This document shows, piece by piece, positions 26,435 to 35,843 of a stretch of 35,874 bases of DNA. Both the position numbers and the translations under genes were made by a program. The number at the start of each line of letters is the position of its first letter. Within the stretch, counting starts at the first letter, position 1. Below the pieces are notes generated by a model that saw only the letters and a program-made list of their open reading frames with translations, was not told where the DNA came from and ran no database searches. This DNA is from Polyangiaceae bacterium (GTDB taxonomy: Bacteria > Myxococcota_A > Polyangia > Polyangiales > Polyangiaceae), in the NCBI GenBank assembly GCA_009780955.1, contig WQZB01000051.1, forward strand, positions 1 to 35,874, in the 5' to 3' direction.

Positions 26435-27448
26435 CTACGATAAACCCAGGAGCTCGTGCTTGGGCGCGCGCGTCGTCAGAAGCCTCATCGCATCGAGTAT
26501 CGAGCGGCGCTCGTAAAGCACATGGTAAACTTGCTCGGTGATTGGCACATCGACGCTGAACTTCTGCGCAAGCGCCCATGCAGCTTTCGTCGTGCCATAT
26601 CCTTCGGCAACGGTTCGCTGCGAGCCAAGGAAGCCTGCTGGGTCAACCCCCTCGGCGAGCTTCAATCCGAGAGCGCGGTTTCGCGAAAGCGGACCCGTTG
26701 CCGTCAAGATGAGATCGCCCACGCCGGAAAGTCCCATGAACGTGAGCGGATCGCCGCCGAGCGCAACGCCGAGACGAGCCATTTCCGACAAACCTCGTGT
26801 GATGAGCGCCGCGCGCGCGTTGGTTCCGAGCCCCAAGCCGTCGCACGCGCCCGTGGCAATCGCAAGCACGTTCTTCAGCGCACCGCCAACCTCGACACCA
26901 ACCGGATCGCGGTTTGTGTAAACGCGGAATATTGGCGAATGCAAAGCGTTCGCAATTTTTGCGGCCACAACGTCTGTTTGCGACGCGACAACAACATCGG
27001 CAGGAAGGCCCGCAGCCACCTCACGCGCAAAGCTTGGCCCGGAAAGCACGGCGAGATCCGCGCGCCTGTGGCCCGGCATCGCCTCGGCCACGACGTCTCT
27101 CATGAGCATGAAGGTGTCGTTCTCGATGCCCTTGGTGGCAATGACAATGCTTGCGGCAGACGGCACGTCGCGGGCCACGCTCGCTGCGACTTGACGGAGA
27201 TACGCCGACGGCGGCACGAAGATAACAATGTTGGCGCCGTGCAAAACTTCGCCTGGATCGATGGACGCGCGAATCGTTTTTGGGAGCGTTATGCCCTGGA
27301 GAAAAAGCGAATTTTCGTGATGCTGTTCAATGTCGTAAAGCACTTCGGGCTCTCGCACCCAAAGGTGGACTTCGTGATTGCATCGCGCTGCCTGCGCCGC
27401 AAGCGCGGTACCCCATGCTCCCGCCCCAAGGACCGCAATCTTGCTCAC
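26435..27448 (-). CDS. gpsA: NAD(P)-dependent glycerol-3-phosphate dehydrogenase
   Basis: GpsA reduces dihydroxyacetone phosphate to sn-glycerol 3-phosphate for phospholipid synthesis. The 337 residues are the normal length. It starts at a GTG with KIAVLGAGAWGTALAAQ, the Rossmann GxGxxG. Later blocks are FVPPSAYLRQV, ATKGIEND, LSGPSFAREVAAGLPADVVV and GGALKNVLAIATGACDGLGL (catalytic Lys), then TRGLSEMARLG and GLSGVGDLILTATG. It is complete. The upstream gap contains three 9-base GCCGCGTCA repeats (about 27517-27545) and a degenerate solo arm of the dispersed repeat. Confidence 0.96.
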   Translation of the reverse strand: MSKIAVLGAGAWGTALAAQAARCNHEVHLWVREPEVLYDIEQHHENSLFLQGITLPKTIRASIDPGEVLHGANIVIFVPPSAYLRQVAASVARDVPSAASIVIATKGIENDTFMLMRDVVAEAMPGHRRADLAVLSGPSFAREVAAGLPADVVVASQTDVVAAKIANALHSPIFRVYTNRDPVGVEVGGALKNVLAIATGACDGLGLGTNARAALITRGLSEMARLGVALGGDPLTFMGLSGVGDLILTATGPLSRNRALGLKLAEGVDPAGFLGSQRTVAEGYGTTKAAWALAQKFSVDVPITEQVYHVLYERRSILDAMRLLTTRAPKHELLGLS

Positions 27449-27489
27449 AACCTTTAGCCTATGTCACACACGGAAATCAGTCACGAGAT

Positions 27490-27506
27490 CGCTTCGATTT
27501 GACGCG
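27490..27506. repeat. Degenerate solo arm of the MITE/REP-like family
   Basis: CGCTTCGATTTGACGCG differs from the arm of copies 2 and 3 by one missing T. It lies in the short gap between gpsA and the UvrD-type helicase. No partner arm is seen. Confidence 0.4.
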
Positions 27507-27569
27507 CCATCTTTTCGCGTCAGCCGCGTCAGCCGCGTCAGCCGTTGACTCGTTAGCGGCGGCAGTGCG

Positions 27570-30113
27570 TTATGACGCGGGCGTGGGCAGTGCGCCCGTG
27601 ACGAGCGTCGATGGCGTGTCGCTCGTCGTGCACCAAAGCTGGTAGGCTGCACGCGTTGCACCAACGTAGAGTGCTTGCCTCGCTTGTGGGGTTTCGGGGT
27701 AGCTCGATCGGGTGGTTTCGAGCAGGATCACTTCGTCGAACTCGAGGCCTTTGGTTTGGCGAATATCGGTAATGTCGAAGCCGCGCTCCCAGGTGAAATC
27801 CTGATGACGAACGCGACGCACGTTCGGCACTTCGGCGCGCACGAGACCTTCGTAATAAACGTCGGCCTGCTGGGCAAAGCGCGCGAGCAGCGCAACGTTC
27901 GCCTCGGGCTCGTCGGCCGCAAGCTCACGAAGCGCGTCGGCCAAGAACGCAACGCACTCGCCCGCCGATGAAAACGAGAAAAGCTCGACGGGCGGACCTT
28001 GGCGGTTGGCGATTGGCTCGGCGTCGTGCGCGAGCGGGCCGAGCACGGCTTGTGCGAACGAGGTGATTTCAGCGGTCGACCGATAGCTAACCTTGAGCGG
28101 TTCGATCACCCCTGCCCCGCCTGGCACGCCGAGCTCTTTGAGGGTTGCGTCCCAATCGAATGCAGCATGCTCGTCGTCCTCTTCACGCATGCGCTGCGCA
28201 ACGTCGCCTGCGAGTGTGATCGAAAGCTGACTCGGATCGACCGCGTCGTCTTTCATGCCGGAGGCAACGTCGAGAAGCACCTTCAGCTCGATTGGGCTTG
28301 TGTCTTGCACCTCGTCGACGAAAAGATGAGGCACGCTCAGCGCGACACCGTCGGCGTCAACGATGGGGCCGCGCAAAAGCTGGAACAGCCGCAGGATGAG
28401 CGCACGATCTTCGAAGTCGATGGTCGGCGTTGCACCGTCGCGTTCGCCTTCGGCGCGGATGCGCGCCTGCCGAACGCACCATTCGTGCACCTGATCGAGT
28501 TGCCCCTTGCCGAAATCATTTCGAAAGTGCTTGTTGAGTCTTAATCGGTTCGTTGTCACGTCATCCCATGCGGCAAGCACCGCGCGCGACTCGCTTCGCA
28601 TCTGCTGGCAAAGTGCAAGGGCGGCGCTGCGCGTGACTTCGGGTAGCGATCCAGCAGCAATGCCAGAAAGCTCCTTTTTGCCAGTGACCCACTGCAAAAG
28701 GTGCGTAACACGGCGGTCTGGTGCGCCGCGCGCTGCCCGCCACGCTAGAACGACCTTGTTGCCAAAGGGCCACCTAGCCATCGCACGTTCCACCATCGTG
28801 TGGAGGCGGGCCATGATTTCGCTCGCGACTTCGCCCATCGCGAGCAGCATGGCCGGGTGGTTTTTCACCCGCGAGACGAGCGGCGGCGTTTCCTCGCTCA
28901 CCGCGCTTGGCAGCTTCGGGAAGATGTCTGCGAGAACGCGCAAAGACCAGCGTGAGAAGGTCATCACGGGCACGCCGTCGACCCCGAGCTCTGGCAAGAC
29001 ACGGCTTGTGTAGTGTACAAGTGCTTCGTTCGGTACGATGACGAGCATCTTGTGTGGACGGAAAGTGTTCGGGCTGGTTGCGTGCAAGAACGCGACGCGA
29101 TGCAAACCTACGGTGGTCTTGCCGCTTCCGGCACTGCCTTGGATGGCAACCAGGCCAGCACCCGGGCGCGTGATGAGATCGTACTGCTCCTTGTCGAGCA
29201 TTGCGGCGATCGCGGGCAGTAGCCTGTCGGCCGAGGTGGACGTGCCGCTGCTGCTGCGCGCGTTCAACGTGCCTTGGCTTGCAGCAGAAGCAGCATTCTC
29301 GTGCCCAGTCTCGTGCTCAGGCGCATGCCTCGAGCCCGGAAGACGAAGTCGCGCAACATGAGTCTCTGCGCGACGCCATCGCCCATTGGGATCACGCACG
29401 AAAATGCCTTGCGGTGAGGTCACTTTGCGTAGTTCTCCGTTGACGATGGCTACTGTTCGGCGCGCGACGACTGTGCCCTCGACGAGGTGATCGCCGAGTG
29501 TTTCTTCGTACGAGTCGTCTTCGCGGTAGCGATAAAAGATGCGACTGACGGGCGCGTTCCGCCAATCCACGATACGCACGCCACAGGCTGGATCGACGTA
29601 CTGGCGCGAGCCAACTAGGATATCGCGCCGCCGCTCTTTCGATCCCGCACGACAGCGTTCGATCACGGTTTCTTGGAGACGCAAATGGGCGAAGTATGGT
29701 GCTTTGCGATCGACACTGCCCACCATGCCTTTGCCGCGATGCGCGCGCAGGGCGCCAAGGTGGTGCATTTGTTCGAGCAGCGCTGGCAGATCTTCCGGCT
29801 TCGCGACTGCCGCAGCGTCGCGCAGCTCGAGGAGCCGCCGATCGTCATCGGCAAGCGCCTGGGCAAGGCCTGACCCAAACGCCAGCTGGCTTGACCTGCT
29901 GCTTGGCCCATTTGTCCCTTCGCTCCCTGCCTGGCTATCGGGACCAGTGGCTGGACCAATGGCGCCGAGCACGATTTCGAGCAGGCGCAGCTCTTCACCG
30001 ACGATGCGGCGGGCTTGCTCGTCCGACTCGAGGCCGACAACGCAGCATTCGTTGGTTGTGTTGCCTTTGACGTTTTCAGATGCGTCACCCACGGGAACAT
30101 GCCGGCATAGCAC
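27570..30113 (-). CDS. UvrD/Rep-type SF1 helicase, HelD-like
   Basis: This is about 847 residues from a GTG at 30113; the exact start is uncertain. The N-terminal region (about 28-320) includes an early helical hairpin (ESDEQARRIVGEELRLLEIV) and DWRNAPVSRIFYRYREDD, typical of HelD/HelR factors, which pull stalled RNA polymerase off DNA using ATP. Walker A is GSAGSGKT at 326-333, Walker B is in HLFVDEVQDTSPIE, and late motifs are FDITDIRQTKGLEFDEVILL and ALYVGATRAAYQLW. Full-length SF1 motifs are present. The start lies 27 bases from the divergent thioredoxin gene. Confidence 0.85.
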   Translation of the reverse strand: MLCRHVPVGDASENVKGNTTNECCVVGLESDEQARRIVGEELRLLEIVLGAIGPATGPDSQAGSEGTNGPSSRSSQLAFGSGLAQALADDDRRLLELRDAAAVAKPEDLPALLEQMHHLGALRAHRGKGMVGSVDRKAPYFAHLRLQETVIERCRAGSKERRRDILVGSRQYVDPACGVRIVDWRNAPVSRIFYRYREDDSYEETLGDHLVEGTVVARRTVAIVNGELRKVTSPQGIFVRDPNGRWRRAETHVARLRLPGSRHAPEHETGHENAASAASQGTLNARSSSGTSTSADRLLPAIAAMLDKEQYDLITRPGAGLVAIQGSAGSGKTTVGLHRVAFLHATSPNTFRPHKMLVIVPNEALVHYTSRVLPELGVDGVPVMTFSRWSLRVLADIFPKLPSAVSEETPPLVSRVKNHPAMLLAMGEVASEIMARLHTMVERAMARWPFGNKVVLAWRAARGAPDRRVTHLLQWVTGKKELSGIAAGSLPEVTRSAALALCQQMRSESRAVLAAWDDVTTNRLRLNKHFRNDFGKGQLDQVHEWCVRQARIRAEGERDGATPTIDFEDRALILRLFQLLRGPIVDADGVALSVPHLFVDEVQDTSPIELKVLLDVASGMKDDAVDPSQLSITLAGDVAQRMREEDDEHAAFDWDATLKELGVPGGAGVIEPLKVSYRSTAEITSFAQAVLGPLAHDAEPIANRQGPPVELFSFSSAGECVAFLADALRELAADEPEANVALLARFAQQADVYYEGLVRAEVPNVRRVRHQDFTWERGFDITDIRQTKGLEFDEVILLETTRSSYPETPQARQALYVGATRAAYQLWCTTSDTPSTLVTGALPTPAS

Positions 30114-30139
30114 CAGCCCGCGATGTAGACTTGGGTTTT

Positions 30140-30724
30140 ATGCAGCCTGCAATTCTGGCGGCGTTTGCTGCGTTCTTTTCCCTCTTCACAGCGGCTTGCG
30201 CCAAAGATGCGAACTCGGAGTCGGCGAAGAGCCCAGGCAGCCCGGGCAGCCCAGGTAACTACGCCGCGGTGAACGCGAAAGCGTCGAGCTCGGTCGAGGG
30301 CGGCATCCAGGAAGGCGACAAAGCTCCCAGTTTCTCGATCGACTCGGTGAACGGGCAGGGCCAAGTCGCCATCACTCCTGGCAAGGTTACCCTCGTCGAT
30401 CTCTGGGCAACGTGGTGTTACCCGTGCAAGCAAAACTTTCCAAAGTACCAAGAGATATATGCAAAATACAAGGAAAATGGGCTTGAGATTGCGGCCGTTT
30501 CCGTCGACGACGAAAAAGACAGCGTGATTGCCTTTGCCGCGGCAAGCGGCGCAACGTTTCCTATTGGCTGGGACGAAGGGCGCAAAATCGAAAACCAATT
30601 CCAGCCGGCCGGCGTACCCACCTTGTATGTCATCGGGAAAGACGGAACGGTGAAGCACATTCACCGTGGCGAAAGCGCTGGCAACGAGATTCAACTCGAT
30701 AAGGAAATCGAAAACCTGCTGTGA
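30140..30724 (+). CDS. TlpA/ResA-type thioredoxin-fold lipoprotein
   Basis: This is 194 residues from ATG 30140. The leader MQPAILAAFAAFFSLFTAAC gives a lipobox at Cys20. A Ser/Pro/Gly linker (PGSPGSPG) follows. The thioredoxin domain at about 55-190 has the redox motif WCYPC (Cys93 and Cys96) and the cis-Pro loop AGVPTLYVIG. Such proteins reduce disulphides in the periplasm, often for cytochrome c maturation, but no such genes are adjacent. The stop is followed after 11 bases by repeat copy 3. An in-frame start at 30080 would remove the signal peptide from the N-terminus. Confidence 0.88.
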   Translation: MQPAILAAFAAFFSLFTAACAKDANSESAKSPGSPGSPGNYAAVNAKASSSVEGGIQEGDKAPSFSIDSVNGQGQVAITPGKVTLVDLWATWCYPCKQNFPKYQEIYAKYKENGLEIAAVSVDDEKDSVIAFAAASGATFPIGWDEGRKIENQFQPAGVPTLYVIGKDGTVKHIHRGESAGNEIQLDKEIENLL

Positions 30725-30735
30725 CGAGGGATGGA

Positions 30736-30856
30736 ACCGCTTTCAAGTTGACGCGAGTTCGAGGCGGCGGCGAGGAGCGGACCGGAACAGCCTGCTTCGG
30801 CTTTGAGGACCGCACCGCAGCCGCCAACGAAGAAATCGCGTCAAATCGAAAGCGGT
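30736..30856. repeat. MITE/REP-like inverted-repeat element, copy 3
   Basis: This is 121 bp with ends ACCGCTTTC and its complement; the inner arms carry TTGACGCGA. It is colinear with copy 2 without the central insert. It exactly fills the gap between the convergent thioredoxin gene and groEL, ending one base before the groEL stop (30858-30860). Confidence 0.85.
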
Positions 30857-30857
30857 C

Positions 30858-32570
<1,713 letters not shown>

Positions 32571-32861
32571 TCAATGCGTGAACACGGCGAGAATGTCGTC
32601 CTCGCGGAGGAGAACGAGCTCTTCACCATCAACCTTGACTTCCGTGCCCGAGTACTTGCCGAACAGAACCTTGTCGCCGGCTTTCACGTCGAGCGGTACG
32701 ACCTTGCCATTCTTCCGAGCAGCGCCGGGGCCTGCCGCGACGACAACGCCTTCGAGTGGCTTTTCCTTGGCAGTGTCGGGGATAATGATGCCTCCCTTGG
32801 TTTTTTGCTCTTCTTGTGTGCGTTTGACGACGAGCCTGTCGGCGAGAGGGCGAATCTTCAT
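32571..32861 (-). CDS. groES: Co-chaperonin GroES (10 kDa)
   Basis: This is 96 residues from ATG 32861 ([14 protein letters not shown]); the open frame continues upstream to 32897, but the family start is at 32861. The mobile loop is [19 protein letters not shown]. The end [17 protein letters not shown] is standard. It caps GroEL rings. It is the first gene of the groES-groEL operon, with CIRCE 68 bases upstream of the start. Confidence 0.97.
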   Translation of the reverse strand: MKIRPLADRLVVKRTQEEQKTKGGIIIPDTAKEKPLEGVVVAAGPGAARKNGKVVPLDVKAGDKVLFGKYSGTEVKVDGEELVLLREDDILAVFTH

Positions 32862-32928
32862 GAGTTTTTCCGTGGTTTCCGTGGTTAAAGCCGGCAAACG
32901 TGAATGATTCAGGCTGAGCCGGCGGTTG

Positions 32929-32955
32929 TTAGCACTCGAGCTGGATGAGTGCCAG
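32929..32955. promoter_or_regulatory. CIRCE operator (HrcA binding site) of the groES-groEL operon
   Basis: TTAGCACTC (32929-32937), nine bases, then GAGTGCCAG (32947-32955). The left arm is the exact consensus; the right arm differs at two outer positions (consensus GAGTGCTAA). Position upstream of groES is as expected for heat-shock repression by HrcA. Confidence 0.85.
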
Positions 32956-33203
32956 CGCTAGCGGGCGCAAACCTATGTCTCGCTGGCGCGGCGTCAAGGA
33001 CTGCGATGCCGGATCAAGGGTCGATTCTGTGAGATCGCACCAGGCGGTCGATCGCGAGCCAGGCCGTCACAAAGGGTGTCAAGATGAGGCGTTCCGCCCT
33101 TGTGGAGCTGACAAAAACATAATAATTTTCATGGCTTGATTGCTGCTCCACCACCTTGCCTGAGGGCTTCGCCCGCGCTGTTAGCGGACGAAGTGCAGAG
33201 CTT

Positions 33204-34691
33204 ATGGCGGCAAAAAAGCCCAAGGTTGGGATTGGCTTAAGCAATGGTTCAAACGGCGTTCTCGTCACTCCACCTCCGCCACCAATAGAGGCGGGTGAGA
33301 TCGTTGCCGGCAAGTACCGCGTCGAGCACCTCATCAAGGTGAGTCCCTCGACTTTCGTACTCGCGGCTCGGCATGTTCAGCTTCGATCGCCTGTCATCAT
33401 CAAGTTATTTGCAGCATACACAGACGAACAAGGCGTTGCGCTCACCCAGCGGATCGAACTCGCGCGTGCGGCGGCCGTGCTCCGCGGTGCACACGTTGCG
33501 CCGATCGTCGAGGTCGGAACAACGGCAGACGGCATGCCGTACATCGCGACCGAACGGTTCGAAGGTCCCACCCTCGAGGACGAACTCAACGCACGACAAT
33601 GCTTGCCGTTCCCCGAAGCCGCGCGATGGATTGTCGAGGCGTGTGACGGTGTCGCGGAAGCGCACGCGCGAGGTATCGTTCACGGTGATCTCCGACCAAC
33701 GAACCTCCTGCTTGCCGAGCCCGGACAAGGGACTGTTTGGAGCGCCAGCGCCAGTGTCAAGTCAGACGCACGTGCAGACAACGATTCCGCAGATCGTCGG
33801 ATCTTAAAAGTTCTCGACTTTGGGGTGGCGAGCCCCATCGATACAGCGAGTGTGTCGGACGACAGCGCATCGGTTTTCTGCGGCTCGCCTGCGTACCTTG
33901 CGCCCGAGCAGATCCGTGAGCCCGAACGAGTGAGCCCGCGAACGGACATCTGGGCTCTCGGCGTGATTTTACACGAGCTCGTGGCTGGCACCCTGCCCTT
34001 CCCAGCCGAGGCACCGTCCGAAGTACTCTTGGCTGTCATTTTCGACGCCGCTCCGCTCTTGACCGATGCGCCATACGAGCTTGCACGCGTAGTCAACAAG
34101 TGCCTGTCCAAAGATCCTGCGAGCCGACCTGCCGATGTCGGCGAGCTCGCCCGAGCCCTTGCACCGTTCGTGGGCGAGGATGGCGCGCAGATGGCAGATC
34201 ACGTTTGCAAAGTGCTTTCGGAGCGCGATGAAACGTCTGGCAGGCGAAAGCGTCGGCGTTCAGACCGAAAAAAAGAGGTGCCTCTACCAGCGATCATGCC
34301 GGCCATGCCGGTGCTTGACCGTACGATGGGTGGCTCGATTGGGCCGTCACTCCGCGCACGCGCACTTCATTACCGTCGCATTCGTCGGACCACGGGCGCG
34401 GCGTTCGCAGCGGTCGTTGCGGTCGGCATCTTCGCACTCCGAACCACTCTCCACGTGACCCCACGCGATCCGCAGCCAGAGTTCGATCTCCCGCAGCTTG
34501 AACCACTGCCGGTCACGGCGTTCGTCCCAACGACTGCGCCCGACGACCACGCGCACTCAAATACTGTCAGTGCTGTCGAAACGAAGTCTCGAGCAACGCC
34601 AACATCCCATTCCGTGGCACAGCGGTCCGTCTCCACTCCTCGGTTCCTTTCGCAGCAGCCTGCCAGCAGAGCACCGAAACAGACTCCTTGA
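33204..34691 (+). CDS. Ser/Thr protein kinase-like membrane protein with a degenerate nucleotide loop
   Basis: This is 495 residues from ATG 33204. The kinase fold is at about 37-325. Present are the VAIK-type Lys67 (VIIKLF), catalytic-loop HGDLRPTN with Asp162 and Asn167 (family HRDxKxxN), DFG at 205-207, and APE at 233-235 with DIWALGVILHELVAGTLPF after it. Missing is the glycine-rich loop: GKYRVEHLIKVSPSTFVLAA has no GxGxxG. The Arg of HRD is Gly and the Lys is Arg, features of atypical or weak kinases. A basic stretch (RRKRRRSDRKK), one membrane span at about 392-410 and a Pro/Ser/Thr tail of about 80 residues follow. Myxobacteria have many such kinases. The partner is unknown. Confidence 0.8.
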   Translation: MAAKKPKVGIGLSNGSNGVLVTPPPPPIEAGEIVAGKYRVEHLIKVSPSTFVLAARHVQLRSPVIIKLFAAYTDEQGVALTQRIELARAAAVLRGAHVAPIVEVGTTADGMPYIATERFEGPTLEDELNARQCLPFPEAARWIVEACDGVAEAHARGIVHGDLRPTNLLLAEPGQGTVWSASASVKSDARADNDSADRRILKVLDFGVASPIDTASVSDDSASVFCGSPAYLAPEQIREPERVSPRTDIWALGVILHELVAGTLPFPAEAPSEVLLAVIFDAAPLLTDAPYELARVVNKCLSKDPASRPADVGELARALAPFVGEDGAQMADHVCKVLSERDETSGRRKRRRSDRKKEVPLPAIMPAMPVLDRTMGGSIGPSLRARALHYRRIRRTTGAAFAAVVAVGIFALRTTLHVTPRDPQPEFDLPQLEPLPVTAFVPTTAPDDHAHSNTVSAVETKSRATPTSHSVAQRSVSTPRFLSQQPASRAPKQTP

Positions 34692-34697
34692 AGAGAG

Positions 34698-34714
34698 ATC
34701 GCGAGGTTCGCGAT
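34698..34714 (+). terminator. Short hairpin after the kinase gene
   Basis: ATCGCGA and TCGCGAT form a perfect 7-base stem with loop GGT, nine bases after the kinase stop. Only a weak T-rich tract follows (CTTCTT), so this is a modest terminator at best. Confidence 0.45.
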
Positions 34715-34722
34715 TGACCTTC

Positions 34723-34750
34723 TTGACAACGAATACGGCGACGGTAAGGT
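34723..34750 (+). promoter_or_regulatory. Promoter of the tRNA-Gln/tRNA-Glu pair
   Basis: A perfect TTGACA (34723-34728) and TAAGGT (34745-34750) are 16 bases apart. The start would be near 34757, 65 bases before tRNA-Gln. A perfect -35 is rare in this GC-rich window. Confidence 0.6.
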
Positions 34751-34821
34751 GCGCGAACCCTTTGGCACCACCGTAGGCCTAATAGGCCCACGGTTGCGCA
34801 CCAGCCAGCGCGTTTGCTTGG

Positions 34822-34892
34822 TGGGGGATCGTCTAATGGCAGGACGACGGATTCTGGCTCCGTCTATCTAGGTTCGAATCCTAGTCCCCCAG
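34822..34892 (+). tRNA. tRNA-Gln (CTG)
   Basis: The acceptor is TGGGGGA/TCCCCCA, D stem GTC/GAC, anticodon stem ACGGA/TCCGT around loop TTCTGGC (anticodon CTG), and T arm CTAGG-TTCGAAT-CCTAG. The discriminator is G. The 3' CCA is not encoded. A T-run at 34953-34960 lies between this gene and tRNA-Glu. Confidence 0.95.
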
Positions 34893-34966
34893 CTCCCCCA
34901 GTCTTGTTTGTCCTCGTTTGCTCCGTTCACGGTCCGTTTCGTTTCACGCAGGTTTTTTTTGGATTA

Positions 34967-35041
34967 GGCCCCATCGTCTAGCGGCTAGGACATCGGCCTC
35001 TCACGCCGGTAACGCGGGTTCAATTCCCGCTGGGGTCGCCA
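34967..35041 (+). tRNA. tRNA-Glu (CTC)
   Basis: The acceptor is GGCCCCA/TGGGGTC with one G-U pair, D stem GTC/GAC, anticodon loop CTCTCAC (anticodon CTC), and T arm GCGGG-TTCAATT-CCCGC. The discriminator is G, and CCA is encoded (35039-35041), unlike the neighbouring tRNA-Gln. A decayed integrase lies just downstream, so its 3' end is a candidate attachment site. Confidence 0.95.
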
Positions 35042-35118
35042 ATTGACCGTGAAAATTCTGGCTGATTCTGCGCAGTTGGCCGGTTTGCTTTTGTATTCCT
35101 AAGCACTTGGCCCAATGC

Positions 35119-35149
35119 TTGGCCCGATTGTCGGGCCAATAGTGTTTTT
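35119..35149 (+). terminator. Rho-independent terminator downstream of tRNA-Glu
   Basis: TTGGCCCGA, loop TTG, then TCGGGCCAA give a perfect 9-base stem, with TTTTT at 35145-35149. It lies 78 bases after tRNA-Glu. The minus-strand integrase frame reads through it, which shows that the recognisable integrase ends before this point. Confidence 0.75.
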
Positions 35150-35175
35150 GGTAATGGCGGATGTGGCTGGCCAAA

Positions 35176-35594
35176 CTTCGCCGAGAGCCCCGGCTTGCGG
35201 CCCTTGTGCGGCTTTCCCTCCCCTTCCCGCTCCTCGTAGAAGGCCGAGCGTGCGCGGATCGCCTCGTCGAGCCGCTGCACGACGCGGCGAAGATCCGCGC
35301 TCGTCACGCCCGTCATCGGCAAGCGGCCGATCAACGGCTCCACCCAGATCCGGAACCGTGCACGGCGATCGTCGATGGACGCTTGCGGCTTGCCCCGGTT
35401 TTTCCGTCCGACAGCGCCCTTCGCCGCCGCGTCGTAGTAGCGGGCGTACCATTCATTGGCTTACCGACTCGACGCCAGGCGGCGCCTCGCGATTTGCGTG
35501 CGCCGTCGCCGAGGCGGATGCGACCGCGGAAGTAGGTCGTTCCGTCGGCGCGCTTGCGCAACTCGGCACTGCCGGTACGAGATGGGCCGCTCAT
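35176..35594 (-). pseudogene. Truncated tyrosine integrase, N-terminal part only, with internal deletion
   Basis: From ATG 35594 the frame gives MSGPSRTGSAELRKRADGTT and YFRGRIRLGDGARKSR, a typical arm-type DNA-binding start. At about 35460 the frame changes, and the other frame resumes with EWYARYYDAAAKG, then RFRIWVEPLIGRLPMTGVTS and ADLRRVVQRLDEAIRAR, the SAM-like core-binding domain. Recognisable text ends at GRKPGLSAK (35176); the frame then drifts to a stop at 35020 through the tRNA terminator. The catalytic domain with the R-H-R-Y residues is absent. It points at tRNA-Glu, a classic integration target. Its ATG overlaps the stop of the small gene upstream (ATGA). Confidence 0.75.
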
Positions 35595-35794
35595 CTTGAC
35601 CCGCGTTTCAGCGTCGCAGGCGGCGGTGCATCGAGGCCAAACCGCATGCCGTATTTAATCCGCACGAGGGCTCGCACGAAGACGGCGATCGACACGTCGC
35701 TGTCGTCGCATATCCGATGCAGCATGTTTATCTCCTCGTCGGAGTACTTTACGACGAGGTTTCGTTTCCGCTTCACCATGAGTGTTACATGCAC
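35591..35794 (-). CDS. Small ribbon-helix-helix-like protein upstream of the integrase
   Basis: This is 67 codons from GTG 35794, or 62 from ATG 35779 (MVKRKRNLVVKYSDEEINML). The beta strand KRNLVVKYS, followed by helices SDEEINMLHRICDDSD and VSIAVFVRALVRIKYGM, matches the ribbon-helix-helix plan. Such small proteins next to integrases often act as excisionase or repressor; the role here is inferred. It is still intact although the integrase it is coupled to is broken. Confidence 0.6.
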   Translation of the reverse strand: MHVTLMVKRKRNLVVKYSDEEINMLHRICDDSDVSIAVFVRALVRIKYGMRFGLDAPPPATLKRGSR

Positions 35795-35830
35795 CCTACT
35801 TCAATAGACCACTAGTCCGTTGGGAGTCCC

Positions 35831-35843
35831 CCGGCTTTGCCGG
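35831..35843. repeat. Small GC hairpin at the right edge
   Basis: CCGGC-TTT-GCCGG within GTCCCCCGGCTTTGCCGGCG. Hairpins of this form are common around insertion sequences and REP units; only one arm context is visible before the window ends. Confidence 0.3.

Noticed and set aside
25675-26541. Long plus-strand ORF across the tandem array
   Set aside because: It exists only because the repeat has no stops on the plus strand; unit lengths of 33 and 34 break any frame, and it runs into gpsA on the other strand.
27517-27545. Short tandem GCCGCGTCA repeat as a regulatory array
   Set aside because: Only three 9-base copies in a short gap; nothing links it to a known binding site.
33014-33337. Minus-strand ORF in the groES-kinase gap
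   Set aside because: It overlaps the kinase start, has no ribosome site and reads as low-complexity shadow.
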